From Accumulibacter appositus (GTDB lineage: Bacteria > Pseudomonadota > Gammaproteobacteria > Burkholderiales > Rhodocyclaceae): a DNA stretch of 64,000 bases. Shown piece by piece: positions 51,423 to 58,393 of the stretch (position 1 is its first letter; every line of letters begins with the position of its first letter). The DNA is taken from NCBI RefSeq assembly GCF_035440685.1, contig NZ_DAORMW010000021.1, one strand, 5' to 3'. The position numbers were made by a program, and so were the translations under genes. The notes below the pieces were generated by a model. It ran no database searches, was not told where the DNA came from, and was given only the letters and a program-made list of their open reading frames with translations.

Positions 51423-52112
51423 TCACGCAGGTTGCAGTTCGGCCTGGCGGCTCCACTCCTGCGTCTTGAAGTCCAGCGCGTAACCCAGTTCACCCAGGCG
51501 GGCGATCTGCGCGCGCAAGGTGCGGCGGTCGATGGTCGAATCCAGTTTCACGGACTCGCCCAGCGGCCAGAGCAGGCCGAACAGTCCGGCGTCGCCGTCT
51601 TCGGTGCCGCCGGGGGCAGCAGCCGCAGCGGGCGTCGGTGCATCCACGCCGAAGGGCGTGGTATCGACGAGAGGGTCCGCAGACACCTGCTCGGGGGCGG
51701 GCTTGGCGGGCCTGGACACCTTGGCGGGCTTGGCCGGCGTTGCCGCAGGCTGCGTCCCTTGCTCTTCATCGAGGGGATCGACATCCTGGGTGGCGAAACT
51801 GCGTGCTTCGTCACGGCTCAGTTTGTCGATGCCGTTGAGCGTCATTCCGTCGAGGCTGGCGCGGATTTCGAACCGCATGCCGCCACCGACCGGATAGGAC
51901 CTCGGAAAGATGTAGCGGATGATGAACTCCCCGTCGTACTTGCCTTCGGGATATTGCTCCAGCTCGGGGTCCTTGACCTCGAACACACCGAGGTGCGTGG
52001 CGAGGCGACCCACCGTGAACGGGCCGTTTTTGCCGCGGATGGTGCGCAGCGTGAGCTGGCCCGGAACGACGATGGGCGATACCGATCTCTCGGGCGCCGA
52101 TGTGGTTGCCAT
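51423..52112 (-). CDS. DUF3275 family protein
   Basis: The 229-residue protein has a beta-rich N-terminal domain (GQLTLRTIRGKNGPFTVGRLATHLG ... FIIRYIFPRSY), a low-complexity Ala/Pro/Lys linker (~120-180) and a helical C-terminus (TIDRRTLRAQIARLGELGYAL). This is the DUF3275 layout, a family restricted to ICEs and plasmids. The N-terminal fold resembles OB- or SSB-like beta barrels, but DNA binding is only a guess. Start 52112 follows CAGGAGA by 7 nt. Confidence 0.82.
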   Translation of the reverse strand: MATTSAPERSVSPIVVPGQLTLRTIRGKNGPFTVGRLATHLGVFEVKDPELEQYPEGKYDGEFIIRYIFPRSYPVGGGMRFEIRASLDGMTLNGIDKLSRDEARSFATQDVDPLDEEQGTQPAATPAKPAKVSRPAKPAPEQVSADPLVDTTPFGVDAPTPAAAAAPGGTEDGDAGLFGLLWPLGESVKLDSTIDRRTLRAQIARLGELGYALDFKTQEWSRQAELQPA

Positions 52113-52200
52113 GATGGTTCTCCTGATGATGAATGACGGGCCGCCGACGGCACCCGGTGGATGAGAGGGAATGGGCCTCGCCCGAGATGGGCGAGGTCCG
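52113..52200 (-). promoter_or_regulatory. Short leader module before the DUF3275 gene
   Basis: Hairpin CCTCGCCC/GGGCGAGG precedes TCATCCACC and a second GC stem-loop CGGG...CCCG before the ribosome site CAGGAGA. Confidence 0.4.
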
Positions 52201-52207
52201 CTTGGCA

Positions 52208-53035
52208 TCACGCCTTGAGTTGGCGCATACCTTCGGCCAGGAGCCACAGCGCCCGGTTCAGGCGCAGGTTCTGGTCGATGCCTTGCACCGGACGGGTGCG
52301 TTGATGGCGGCCGTTGGCCGAGCGTCCACTCAGCCCCCCTTTGACGAGGTTCTCCTGGACGCGGTTGAAGACGGCCCACAGGTCGCCCTTGCGGTCGTCC
52401 CACCGTCGCGGGGTCAGAAGCTGGCTTTCCGTGACAGGCGTGGACTTGGCCGGGTCGTCATACTTGAGTGCGAGGGCGGAATGCGCAAATATTTCCGCTT
52501 CGCCTTCATCGAGGGTGATGGTGCGCATCGCGTCGCGCGAGTTCTGCACGCGCTCGAAGCCTTCGAGGACTTCGTAAGCACCTTCGATCACCTGGCTTGC
52601 CACGTCGCCCTTGTGGGGCACGCGGATGTCGGCGGTGGTGTCACCGCAGACCAGGCCGTTGTGGCAGACGAACCGGAACATGCCTGCCAGCATCTGGTAG
52701 CTGCTCGTGCCGTCGTGGCTGTTGAGCAGGATGATCTCGTTCGCCTCGTCGCCGTTGATCTGGCTGGCATGGCGAAGTCGGATGAGGTGCTTGGTGTATT
52801 CGCGCCGGTCTTCGTTGCGCACGCGGGTCTGGCACACCATGAAGGGCTCGAACCCCTCCTGGCGCAGCTTGGTCAGCACGGTCGCGGTCGGTATGTAGGC
52901 ATACCGTTCGGACCGGCTCCCATGCGGAGCGTCGGCAAAGATCGATGGAGCAACGGAACGGATGCGGTCATCCGAGAGTGGGCGATCGGAACGCAGGATC
53001 GGGGACTGCGGGGCAAAACGGGATGCCAGAGACAT
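52208..53035 (-). CDS. DUF932 domain protein
   Basis: This 275-residue protein belongs to the DUF932/DUF945 family: YAYIPTATVLTKLRQEGFEP, LRHASQINGDEANEIILLNSHDGTSSYQM and FVCHNGLVCGD are its conserved blocks. Genes of this family are frequent in the leading region of conjugative plasmids and in phages. The activity is not known, though phage relatives resemble LGT-like proteins. Start 53035 follows CAAGGAGAACAACC. It lies in the DUF3577 operon, which looks like an early-expressed set. Confidence 0.88.
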   Translation of the reverse strand: MSLASRFAPQSPILRSDRPLSDDRIRSVAPSIFADAPHGSRSERYAYIPTATVLTKLRQEGFEPFMVCQTRVRNEDRREYTKHLIRLRHASQINGDEANEIILLNSHDGTSSYQMLAGMFRFVCHNGLVCGDTTADIRVPHKGDVASQVIEGAYEVLEGFERVQNSRDAMRTITLDEGEAEIFAHSALALKYDDPAKSTPVTESQLLTPRRWDDRKGDLWAVFNRVQENLVKGGLSGRSANGRHQRTRPVQGIDQNLRLNRALWLLAEGMRQLKA

Positions 53036-53110
53036 GGTTGTTCTCCTTGGAGAAATGCGACAACCGCGCGGCCCTGAAACCACGCGGAACTCGGGGGATG
53101 AAGAACGCAG
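53036..53110 (-). promoter_or_regulatory. Short leader module before the DUF932 gene
   Basis: GTTCTTCATCCCCC starts the module and CCGCG...CGCGG pairs across it. Upstream, GGCCCC/GGGGCC (around 53159-53176) forms another strong stem after the DUF3577 stop. Confidence 0.4.
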
Positions 53111-53183
53111 ACGCGCTGGGCGCCAAGGGGCGCAGCGGTTGCGGGGATGAGAACGGCAAGGCCCCGTGAGGGGCCATGCCGGT

Positions 53184-54098
53184 TCAGAACGAAGCAGCCA
53201 ATGCCGGCTCCTCCTCGACTTCGCCTGCGGGCTCGCGCTCGGCGGGCTCGACAGGCTGGTCGGCAGCGGTGTCGGCGGCAACCTCGGCTTCGGGCGCGGG
53301 TGTGTCCTCGGCTTGCGGCGCCTCGGCTTGCGCCTGGCTCGTCGGATAGACCTGGGTGCCGTCGATCTTGATCAGACCGATGTGGACCAGCGTCGATTCC
53401 AGGCTCGCGGCCGGTTCCCCGGCGTGCTCGCCCTTGGTGCGGATGTACGGATCGATCTTCATGTCGTTCAGACGGAAGGCGATTAGCACCTTGCGGTCCC
53501 CTTCGATGGCCTGCACGCACCGGCGAACCAGGTGCTCGGCTTCAGGGGTGGCGACGATGGTGTCGAAGTACCGATATTCCGGTTCACCGACAGGCCCGGC
53601 CAGTGCCGCGACGCAGCACGACAGGAACGGATCGCCATCCTTGGGGGAGACGTCCTTCGGACGGCTGAGGTAGCCGATGCCGCGGGTGATCAGCTCGTGC
53701 TGCTTGATCGAAGCCAGTTCGGCCCGGTCAAGCGGCTCGGCCTTCAGCAGTCGTGCTTTCAGAGACGCGGCGGCCTGGCCCTTGTGCTCACCCTTGTCGC
53801 GGATGTACGCATCGCCCCAGAGGTCGCCGAGGCGGAAGCGCACCAGGGGCCGCTGCTTGGGATCGTCAACGCCGATGTAGCGCTCGACCAGTTTCTTGGC
53901 CTCGGCACCCGAGACCTTGACGTCGAAGTAGCGGTAGCTGGGGTCCTTGGCGGAACCGACCAGTGCGGCGATGGTGCATGCCAGGAAGGGCTGCGCACGG
54001 CGGCCGCCCCGGACGGGAACCTCGCGGGCACGCTGGATGTACCCGATGCCCGAGGTGTGGAGGTCGAAATACGATTTCTCGTTGGACGTGGTGCTCAT
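53184..54098 (-). CDS. DUF3577 protein with internal duplication
   Basis: The 304-residue protein contains two tandem DUF3577-like units of about 110 residues. Unit 1 (~12-115) has GIGYIQRAREV, AQPFLACTIAALVG, YRYFDVKVSG and RDKGEHKGQAAASL. Unit 2 (~138-245) has GIGYLSRPKDV, GDPFLSCCVAALAG, YRYFDTIVAT and RTKGEHAGEPAASL. An acidic Glu/Ala tail follows. Function is unknown; the beta-rich unit may bind DNA. It is the first gene of the longest accessory operon and is preceded by structured leader copy B. Start 54098 follows TGGAGATCCACC. Confidence 0.85.
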   Translation of the reverse strand: MSTTSNEKSYFDLHTSGIGYIQRAREVPVRGGRRAQPFLACTIAALVGSAKDPSYRYFDVKVSGAEAKKLVERYIGVDDPKQRPLVRFRLGDLWGDAYIRDKGEHKGQAAASLKARLLKAEPLDRAELASIKQHELITRGIGYLSRPKDVSPKDGDPFLSCCVAALAGPVGEPEYRYFDTIVATPEAEHLVRRCVQAIEGDRKVLIAFRLNDMKIDPYIRTKGEHAGEPAASLESTLVHIGLIKIDGTQVYPTSQAQAEAPQAEDTPAPEAEVAADTAADQPVEPAEREPAGEVEEEPALAASF

Positions 54099-54335
54099 GG
54101 TGGATCTCCATTGGGATGAAGCGGAGACACACCGGCCCCACGCATGCGGGGAAAGGTGCGTAACCCCGCGGTGGGTTGATAAGGCGAAAGCATCCGCCAC
54201 CAGGACTGGTGGCCGCTCGCGGATGGATGCGGTGCGAGCTGGCTCGGTCACGCAGTGGGAACTGCGCCGCAACCTCGAAGACCGATGGTTGCCTGGCATG
54301 TCGCTGACAACGTCAGCAGGCATGGGGGCAGCATG
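54099..54335 (-). ncRNA. Structured leader, long form, copy B (before DUF3577 operon)
   Basis: On the - strand: H1 GCTGAC-GTT-GTCAGC (54303-54317) flanked by CATG on both sides, H2 GCAACC...GGTTGC (54269-54292) with loop GGTCTT, H3 CGCAGT-TCCC-ACTGCG (54251-54266), a linker, then the short module TTATCAACCCACC with GCGGGG/CCCCGC and an alternative pairing before the ATG. Relative to copy A, H1 and H2 both differ by paired (compensating) changes, which is strong evidence for structure. Confidence 0.6.
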
Positions 54336-54357
54336 TCCGGGCCTCGCGCGCGCGACA

Positions 54358-54373
54358 GCAAACAATGCGCATT
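54358..54373 (-). promoter_or_regulatory. Shared tra-type promoter motif, copy 4, before leader copy B
   Basis: On the - strand this reads AATGCGCATTGTTTGC and lies 40 nt before hairpin H1 of leader copy B and just after the terminator at 54404-54430. It links this operon to the tra units that carry the same motif. Confidence 0.55.
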
Positions 54374-54403
54374 CGGTCGCTCCCGTCTTTCCAGCACGCC
54401 GTG

Positions 54404-54430
54404 GAAAGAAAAAGCCCCTCGAAAGGGGCT
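54404..54430 (-). terminator. Intrinsic terminator after 54438 gene
   Basis: On the - strand AGCCCCT/AGGGGCT with a 4-nt loop is followed by TTTTTCTTT. It lies only 8 nt after the stop of the 54438 gene and closes the 56.4 kb operon. Confidence 0.88.
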
Positions 54431-54437
54431 GGTCGGG

Positions 54438-54716
54438 TCAGGCTTCGTACACGAAGTAGTGCTCGCGCGGACGCGGGAAGAAGACGTGCTTCCACGTGTC
54501 GCCGCTGGTGTTGCCGCCGTCGAACACGACCATTTCGTAGTCGTCAATGTCGGTGTCCATCAGGTCGGCGCTGGCGATATGGCGCATGTGCAGCGTGCCG
54601 TGCGTGCGCTGGAATACCAGAATCTGGCCGATGGCGTCGTCCTGGCCCATGGCGTTGACGCAGGCTCCAAGCTGGTGCTCGAAGTCGGGTGCGCGTGAGA
54701 TGAGGTCGGGGAACAT
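54438..54716 (-). CDS. Small accessory ICE protein
   Basis: This 92-residue acidic protein reads as alternating helix and strand (QILVFQRTHGTLHMRHI, DDYEMVVFDGG, HVFFPRPREHYFVYEA). No family recognised. It is the last gene of the operon that starts at 56383 and abuts an intrinsic terminator. Confidence 0.72.
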   Translation of the reverse strand: MFPDLISRAPDFEHQLGACVNAMGQDDAIGQILVFQRTHGTLHMRHIASADLMDTDIDDYEMVVFDGGNTSGDTWKHVFFPRPREHYFVYEA

Positions 54717-54790
54717 GAGGTTGCTCCTATGAAAATGGACCAGCCCGGCTCCTTGGGAGACGGGCTGGCATGGGGGACAAAGAGGAAGAT
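54717..54790 (-). promoter_or_regulatory. Short leader module before 54716 gene
   Basis: A strong stem CCAGCCCG/CGGGCTGG encloses a nested CTCC/GGAG pair, after TTTGTCCCCC. The ribosome site TAGGAGC follows 13 nt later. Confidence 0.42.
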
Positions 54791-54808
54791 TGGCGCGTCG
54801 TGCGGCTG

Positions 54809-55546
54809 CTAGGACTCAGCCAGCGGCAGGCCCAGCAGCGCAGGTGCGTCGGCGTCGAGGATCAGGATGCGCACATCGGCCTGGCCAGCCAGGTCAAGGA
54901 TGTTCGCCAGGTCGTCCGGCATGCCCTTGTTCCGATGCTCCTGTCGAAGCTGCTCCGCGGTGATGCCTTCGGCGTGCTCCAGGTTCTGGTCCGTCCAGGG
55001 CGTGGAAATCAGCTTGACGCCGATCGCCGGGCTGTACGGCACCCGGAAGGCGATGAACAGCATGGCCTCCGGCGTGGCGAGGTCCGCCAGGTTGGCGAGG
55101 TAGTGCCAGGTATCGACCGTGATGTGCTCACGGCTGATCTCCCAGCATCGGCTGTAATAGCCGGTCTCGAAACTCAGGCGCTGCATCACTTCCCGCGCGG
55201 CCTCGGCCGAATAGGCGTCACCGACGTGGACTGGGCGGCCGTCGAAGTCCTCGCCATGGATGGCATAGACCACGGCACCGATCACACCTTCGCCGCTGAC
55301 GCCTTCACCGGCATCGCATTCGGCCAGTACCTCGGCGCTCACGGCTTCGCGGCCATTGCTGACCACGGCGAAATCGCTGGCGACGATGCAGGACGATGAA
55401 ACCAGTTCCTCGTCGGAGAGGTGTTGCTGGCTCGCGTGGATGTTGCGCCAGACATGCGGGCTTCCGTCCTCGTAGCTGATGCACAGCGTGCGGATGATTT
55501 TCAGATTCCAGTAGCCGCGAAGAAAGGGATTAGGTTTCTGAGACAT
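54809..55546 (-). CDS. Accessory ICE protein, tentatively DUF5983-like
   Basis: The 245-residue protein has a beta-rich N-terminal region and a C-terminal part with WEISREHITVDTWHYLANLA, FRVPYSPAIGVKLI and the ending ILILDADAPALLGLPLAE, which resembles DUF5983 proteins found near DUF932 genes on mobile elements. I am not certain of the family. Start 55546 follows CTGGAGAG by 7 nt in a leader module; the longer frame is a shadow. Confidence 0.72.
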   Translation of the reverse strand: MSQKPNPFLRGYWNLKIIRTLCISYEDGSPHVWRNIHASQQHLSDEELVSSSCIVASDFAVVSNGREAVSAEVLAECDAGEGVSGEGVIGAVVYAIHGEDFDGRPVHVGDAYSAEAAREVMQRLSFETGYYSRCWEISREHITVDTWHYLANLADLATPEAMLFIAFRVPYSPAIGVKLISTPWTDQNLEHAEGITAEQLRQEHRNKGMPDDLANILDLAGQADVRILILDADAPALLGLPLAES

Positions 55547-55756
55547 GGGAACTCTCCAGATTGAATAATGGAGCCAATTCCCGCCACCGGGAACTGGACC
55601 CGGTGGGTTGAAAGTGGAAGATGCGTCAGACAACGCTGACCACGGCGGCGTCAGCACTGCGCTGGACGACGGGAAATAAATTGAGGGACATGGCCTCGTG
55701 GGCGCATGTCCCTCATGGGGAGTGAACGAAGACGCGGTGGTGTGCCGGAGACCGGC
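55547..55756 (-). promoter_or_regulatory. Double leader before 55546 gene
   Basis: Two modules lie in 210 nt. The upstream one has a 10 bp stem GAGGGACATG/CATGTCCCTC (55683-55714). The downstream one has hairpin CACCGGG/CCCGGTG (55585-55605) that competes with CCAGTTCCCG pairing to CGGGAATTGG (55588-55597 with 55574-55583; one G-U), the clearest alternative fold in the set. No gene is seen in this interval. Confidence 0.5.
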
Positions 55757-56149
55757 TCACCAACCGTTGTAGTTCACCAGCAGGTCGGCGATGACCCTGC
55801 GGCGTTGCAGGTCGAGACCGTCGAAATCCGACAGCCCGTGGAAGTGGCAGCGCTTGAGCATGGCACCGCCCTCGCGCGCGTTGTAGAAGCTGACCATGGC
55901 GGACAGGAACATGCGTTCTCCGCTGCTCAGGACGCCGAGGGCGTCGTTGAGCCGCAGCATGTTGGGCCGCAGATCCCACTTGCTCTTGGCCTGGTTCAGA
56001 CCTTCACGGGTGCCGTCGCCGAACCACTCGGGGCCAGCGATCTCGACACCGCGCTTCCAGGCCTCGAAAAAGGCTTGGGGCGCGGCAGCGAAATGCTGCT
56101 CTTCCCGCATGATCTGATCGACGACTTCCCGAGGCAGTAGCTGGTTCAT
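55757..56149 (-). CDS. Accessory ICE protein of unknown function
   Basis: This 130-residue, mostly helical protein begins MNQLLPREVVDQIMREEQHF and has a conserved-looking middle (LNDALGVLSSGERMFLSAMVSFYNAREGG). Small versions of this protein occur in many ICE accessory blocks, but its job is not known. It starts 21 bp after the 56171 gene with CTGGAGG and no separate leader, so both are probably co-translated. Confidence 0.75.
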   Translation of the reverse strand: MNQLLPREVVDQIMREEQHFAAAPQAFFEAWKRGVEIAGPEWFGDGTREGLNQAKSKWDLRPNMLRLNDALGVLSSGERMFLSAMVSFYNAREGGAMLKRCHFHGLSDFDGLDLQRRRVIADLLVNYNGW

Positions 56150-56170
56150 GACGTGATTCCTCCAGTTGGA

Positions 56171-56383
56171 TCAAGGAACGGCGAGCTGGGACCAGCCGCC
56201 TCTTTCGAGGGCACGTTGAGCCGCGGCGTAGCTGCGGAAGTACTCGCGGGATTCCCGCGAAACGGGGCCTTCGGTATCGCGCGTGCCGATGTAGTGACCG
56301 GCGGCGCTTTGCAGGACTTCGAGCGGCAGGAACTTGCCGCAGTAGGTCGAGGCCAATTGGCCGAAAGAGGCTTGTTGGGACAT
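56171..56383 (-). CDS. Small accessory ICE protein
   Basis: This 70-residue helical protein (GKFLPLEVLQSAAGHYIGT, SREYFRSYAAAQRAL) is the first gene of the operon ending at 54438. Start 56383 follows CAAGGAGCCCGTCC. Upstream is structured leader copy C. No family recognised. Confidence 0.7.
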   Translation of the reverse strand: MSQQASFGQLASTYCGKFLPLEVLQSAAGHYIGTRDTEGPVSRESREYFRSYAAAQRALERGGWSQLAVP

Positions 56384-56600
56384 GGACGGGCTCCTTGGAA
56401 AAGCGGGGCCTCGTCCCTCACGGGATGGCAGCTCCCGCACGCGGTTGATAAAAAGCATCGACGTCACGGGGACGCGCGTCCGCAGACCTGATGCGATGCG
56501 GACTGGTGGGCAACGCGGGAGAGACCCGCGGCAGCCTGGAACCCTGGCTGCTGGCATGTGCTGACGAATCAGCGAACATGCGGGCAGCTTCGTGCGCGGC
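56384..56600 (-). ncRNA. Structured leader, long form, copy C
   Basis: On the - strand: H1 GCTGA-TTCG-TCAGC (56560-56573), H2 GCAGCC...GGCTGC (56531-56551) with loop GGTTCCA, H3 CGCGGG-TCTCT-CCCGCG (56514-56530), linker, then the short module TTTTTATCAACCGCG with CGGGA/TCCCG and a competing GCGGG/CCCGC pairing. Order and spacing match copies A, B and D. Confidence 0.6.
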
Positions 56601-56654
56601 CCGCGCCGCGTCAGTTAGAAAACGGCATCCGGGCCAGCCCCGATTGATGCGCGC

Positions 56655-56687
56655 AGAAAAAAGAAGCCCCGCATCGAGTGCGGGGCT
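56655..56687 (-). terminator. Intrinsic terminator after 56713 gene
   Basis: On the - strand AGCCCCGCA/TGCGGGGCT (9 bp, 5-nt loop) is followed by TTCTTTTTT. It lies about 26 nt after the 56713 gene stop and precedes leader copy C. Confidence 0.88.
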
Positions 56688-56712
56688 GTCAGGAAGGTGC
56701 GTCGGTCCTGGG

Positions 56713-57270
56713 TCAGTCGGGCGTGTCGCCCAGGATATGCTTCTTCCACAGGTCAATTGCCTGCTCGGGCGGAAGCTCGGCAAGGATGATGATGGGCTGG
56801 GTCTGCCGAGCGCGCAGCGAAGCGAAGTACGCCTTGCGGTCCGCGATGGCCTTGAGCTTGATGCCCTTGATGAACAGAAGTTTGCCGTCCTTGATGAACA
56901 GCACCCTGTTGCCGATGTCGCGCTTGAACGCGGCTCGCAACTTGCGTTCCCCGTGCATGGCTTCGGCCAGTTCATCGACCAGGAAGTCGAGCGTCATGTC
57001 GATGTAGTGAGGGTCTTCGCCCTCCTGGCCGAGGTCGAGCGGAGCAGGCGGCAGACCCTTGGCGAAGGCTTCGGCCTGAGCCAGAAGCGCCTTCTTGCCA
57101 TCGAGCGCACGCAGGAATGTCGAACCGCCGTTCCCGCCGTTGTGGGCCTCGGCAATGGGAGTGCCGTCGAACACGACAATGGCGGTGAAGCACAGCGTTT
57201 CGTCGCTGGCGAAGTCGGACACTCTGAGGTCTTTCAGCGTGATGCGGTCTTGCTTAGTGATGTTTTCCAT
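56713..57270 (-). CDS. Accessory ICE protein of unknown function
   Basis: The 185-residue protein begins MENITKQDRITLKDLRVSDF. It has a strand-rich front (LCFTAIVVFDGTPIAEAHNGG) and a basic C-terminal half (VLFIKDGKLLFIKGIKLKAI, WKKHILGDTPD). Relatives are common in ICE accessory blocks with no known function. Start 57270 was chosen at the conserved N-terminus; the longer frame runs through leader copy D. It forms a one-gene unit closed by the terminator at 56655-56687. Confidence 0.78.
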   Translation of the reverse strand: MENITKQDRITLKDLRVSDFASDETLCFTAIVVFDGTPIAEAHNGGNGGSTFLRALDGKKALLAQAEAFAKGLPPAPLDLGQEGEDPHYIDMTLDFLVDELAEAMHGERKLRAAFKRDIGNRVLFIKDGKLLFIKGIKLKAIADRKAYFASLRARQTQPIIILAELPPEQAIDLWKKHILGDTPD

Positions 57271-57480
57271 GGGAAGTCCTGAAATCAACCGGGTGGCGAC
57301 ATGCCCCTGGCGGGACGTGGCGGCCATCCCGTGGGTTGGAGAAAAGAGGCATCGATGCCCCGGTGGGCAGCGTTCGCCGGTGAGATGCCGGGGCGAACTG
57401 GCGGGTGGCGCGGGTCGAACCCGCGGCAGCCTTGACACCCTGGCTGCGGGCTGTTGCCGATACATCGGCAATGCAGGAGG
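57271..57480 (-). ncRNA. Structured leader, long form, copy D
   Basis: On the - strand: H1 GCCGAT-GT-ATCGGC (57456-57469), H2 GCAGCC...GGCTGC (57426-57447) with loop GGTGTCA, H3 CGCGGG-TTCGA-CCCGCG (57409-57425), linker, and the short module TTCTCCAACCCACGGG with a CGGGA/TCCCG stem. The upstream methyltransferase fragment reads into this leader. Confidence 0.6.
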
Positions 57481-57559
57481 GAGAATGGCGCGGCCCGCAG
57501 GCTGCGTCGCCGATCAATCCGAAGCGGTCGAGCCCGTCTTGTTCAGGTACTGCACCAGG

Positions 57560-57862
57560 CGCTGGCCCAGCCATGTCATGCACGGACTGGCACGGCATGC
57601 CGCCGACCAGGACGTCGGGCGCCGGCACGGTGCCGGCGCGCACCTGGCGGGCGATCGCGGTCATGCCGCCCAGGTTGGGCACGCGGGGGTAACGGTGGGC
57701 GAGCACGGCGCTCGTGAACGGCTCGATTTCGGCGAACCACGCGGCTTCGAGGCCGAGGGGTTGCCAGGCGAGGCTCACGGCCTCGATGCCGCTGCACACG
57801 CTGCCGTACAGCAGTGGCGCGGCCTGGGGCGCACCGCGTGAGGTGCGAGGTTGCGGGTTCAT
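57560..57862 (-). pseudogene. Truncated C5-cytosine DNA methyltransferase (Dcm-like)
   Basis: The first ~100 codons are a good C5-methyltransferase N-terminus: YGSVCSGIEAVSLAW (SAM motif I), WFAEIEPFTSAVL (motif II) and VLVGGMPCQS (catalytic Cys motif IV). After ENV-type motifs would be expected, the frame instead runs into the leader of the 57270 gene and stops at 57254. Motifs VI-X and the recognition domain are absent, so the enzyme cannot work. A deletion probably fused its 5' part to leader copy D. The intact form is a usual member of this ICE accessory block. Confidence 0.78.
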
Positions 57863-58393
57863 AGTCGGGTCTCCTGTTCGTGTGGCCCTGGACCGTGTGG
57901 CCGGGCCGGGACGTTGATTGGCAGGAGAAAGGCGCCGAAGGCCCTGCGGCCTTCGGCTCGGGAGGACAGAACCACCCGTGGGCTGATTGGCAGGCCCGGT
58001 CGTCGCTAGAACCGTCTGCTGTCAGCAATCACACCCGGCGCATATCGTGGTTGGCGCCGGCATCTTCTGGCGCACATCCGCGCACAAAAGGAGCCCAGTT
58101 TTTCGCCGTTGGGCACGGCGTCGAATACCGCTGACCACGAAGGGTCTCCGGGTGGCTCGCGCTACTTGGCAAGCCATCGGGGGACCCTTCGCAGAGGCGG
58201 AAGAAATGCAGATCAGCAGAACGCGCGGGTGGCGGTTCGCGGAGAAGCTACCTTCAGGCCCCGCAGCCGGGAACGGCTGGGCGGGACGCGCACACGGACA
58301 AGAGAAGGCGTTGCGCGCTGGGCGTCCCGCAGGGCGTGCGGGACACGGGCCACGCCGCCGATGGCGGGCACGGCTCTCGGGGAACGGGGTTGG
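57863..58393 (-). other. Gene-free structured stretch between topB and the dcm fragment
   Basis: No gene is supported in these 531 bp. On the - strand there are several strong stem-loops: GTCCCGCA/TGCGGGAC (58324-58344), CAGCC/GGCTG (58264-58279), CGAAGGGTC/GACCCTTCG closing a nested GGCT/AGCC hairpin (58138-58191), and GCCGAAGGCC/GGCCTTCGGC about 25-60 nt before the dcm start. The first two resemble H1 and H2 of the long leaders, so this may be a diverged fifth copy. Confidence 0.4.

Noticed and set aside
57400..57447. tRNA-like GGGTTCGACCC hairpin with a CCA nearby
   Set aside because: The loop is 5 nt, not the 7 nt of a T-arm, and no anticodon arm, D-arm or acceptor stem fits. Sister copies at 56.5 and 54.3 kb replace TTCGA with other bases.
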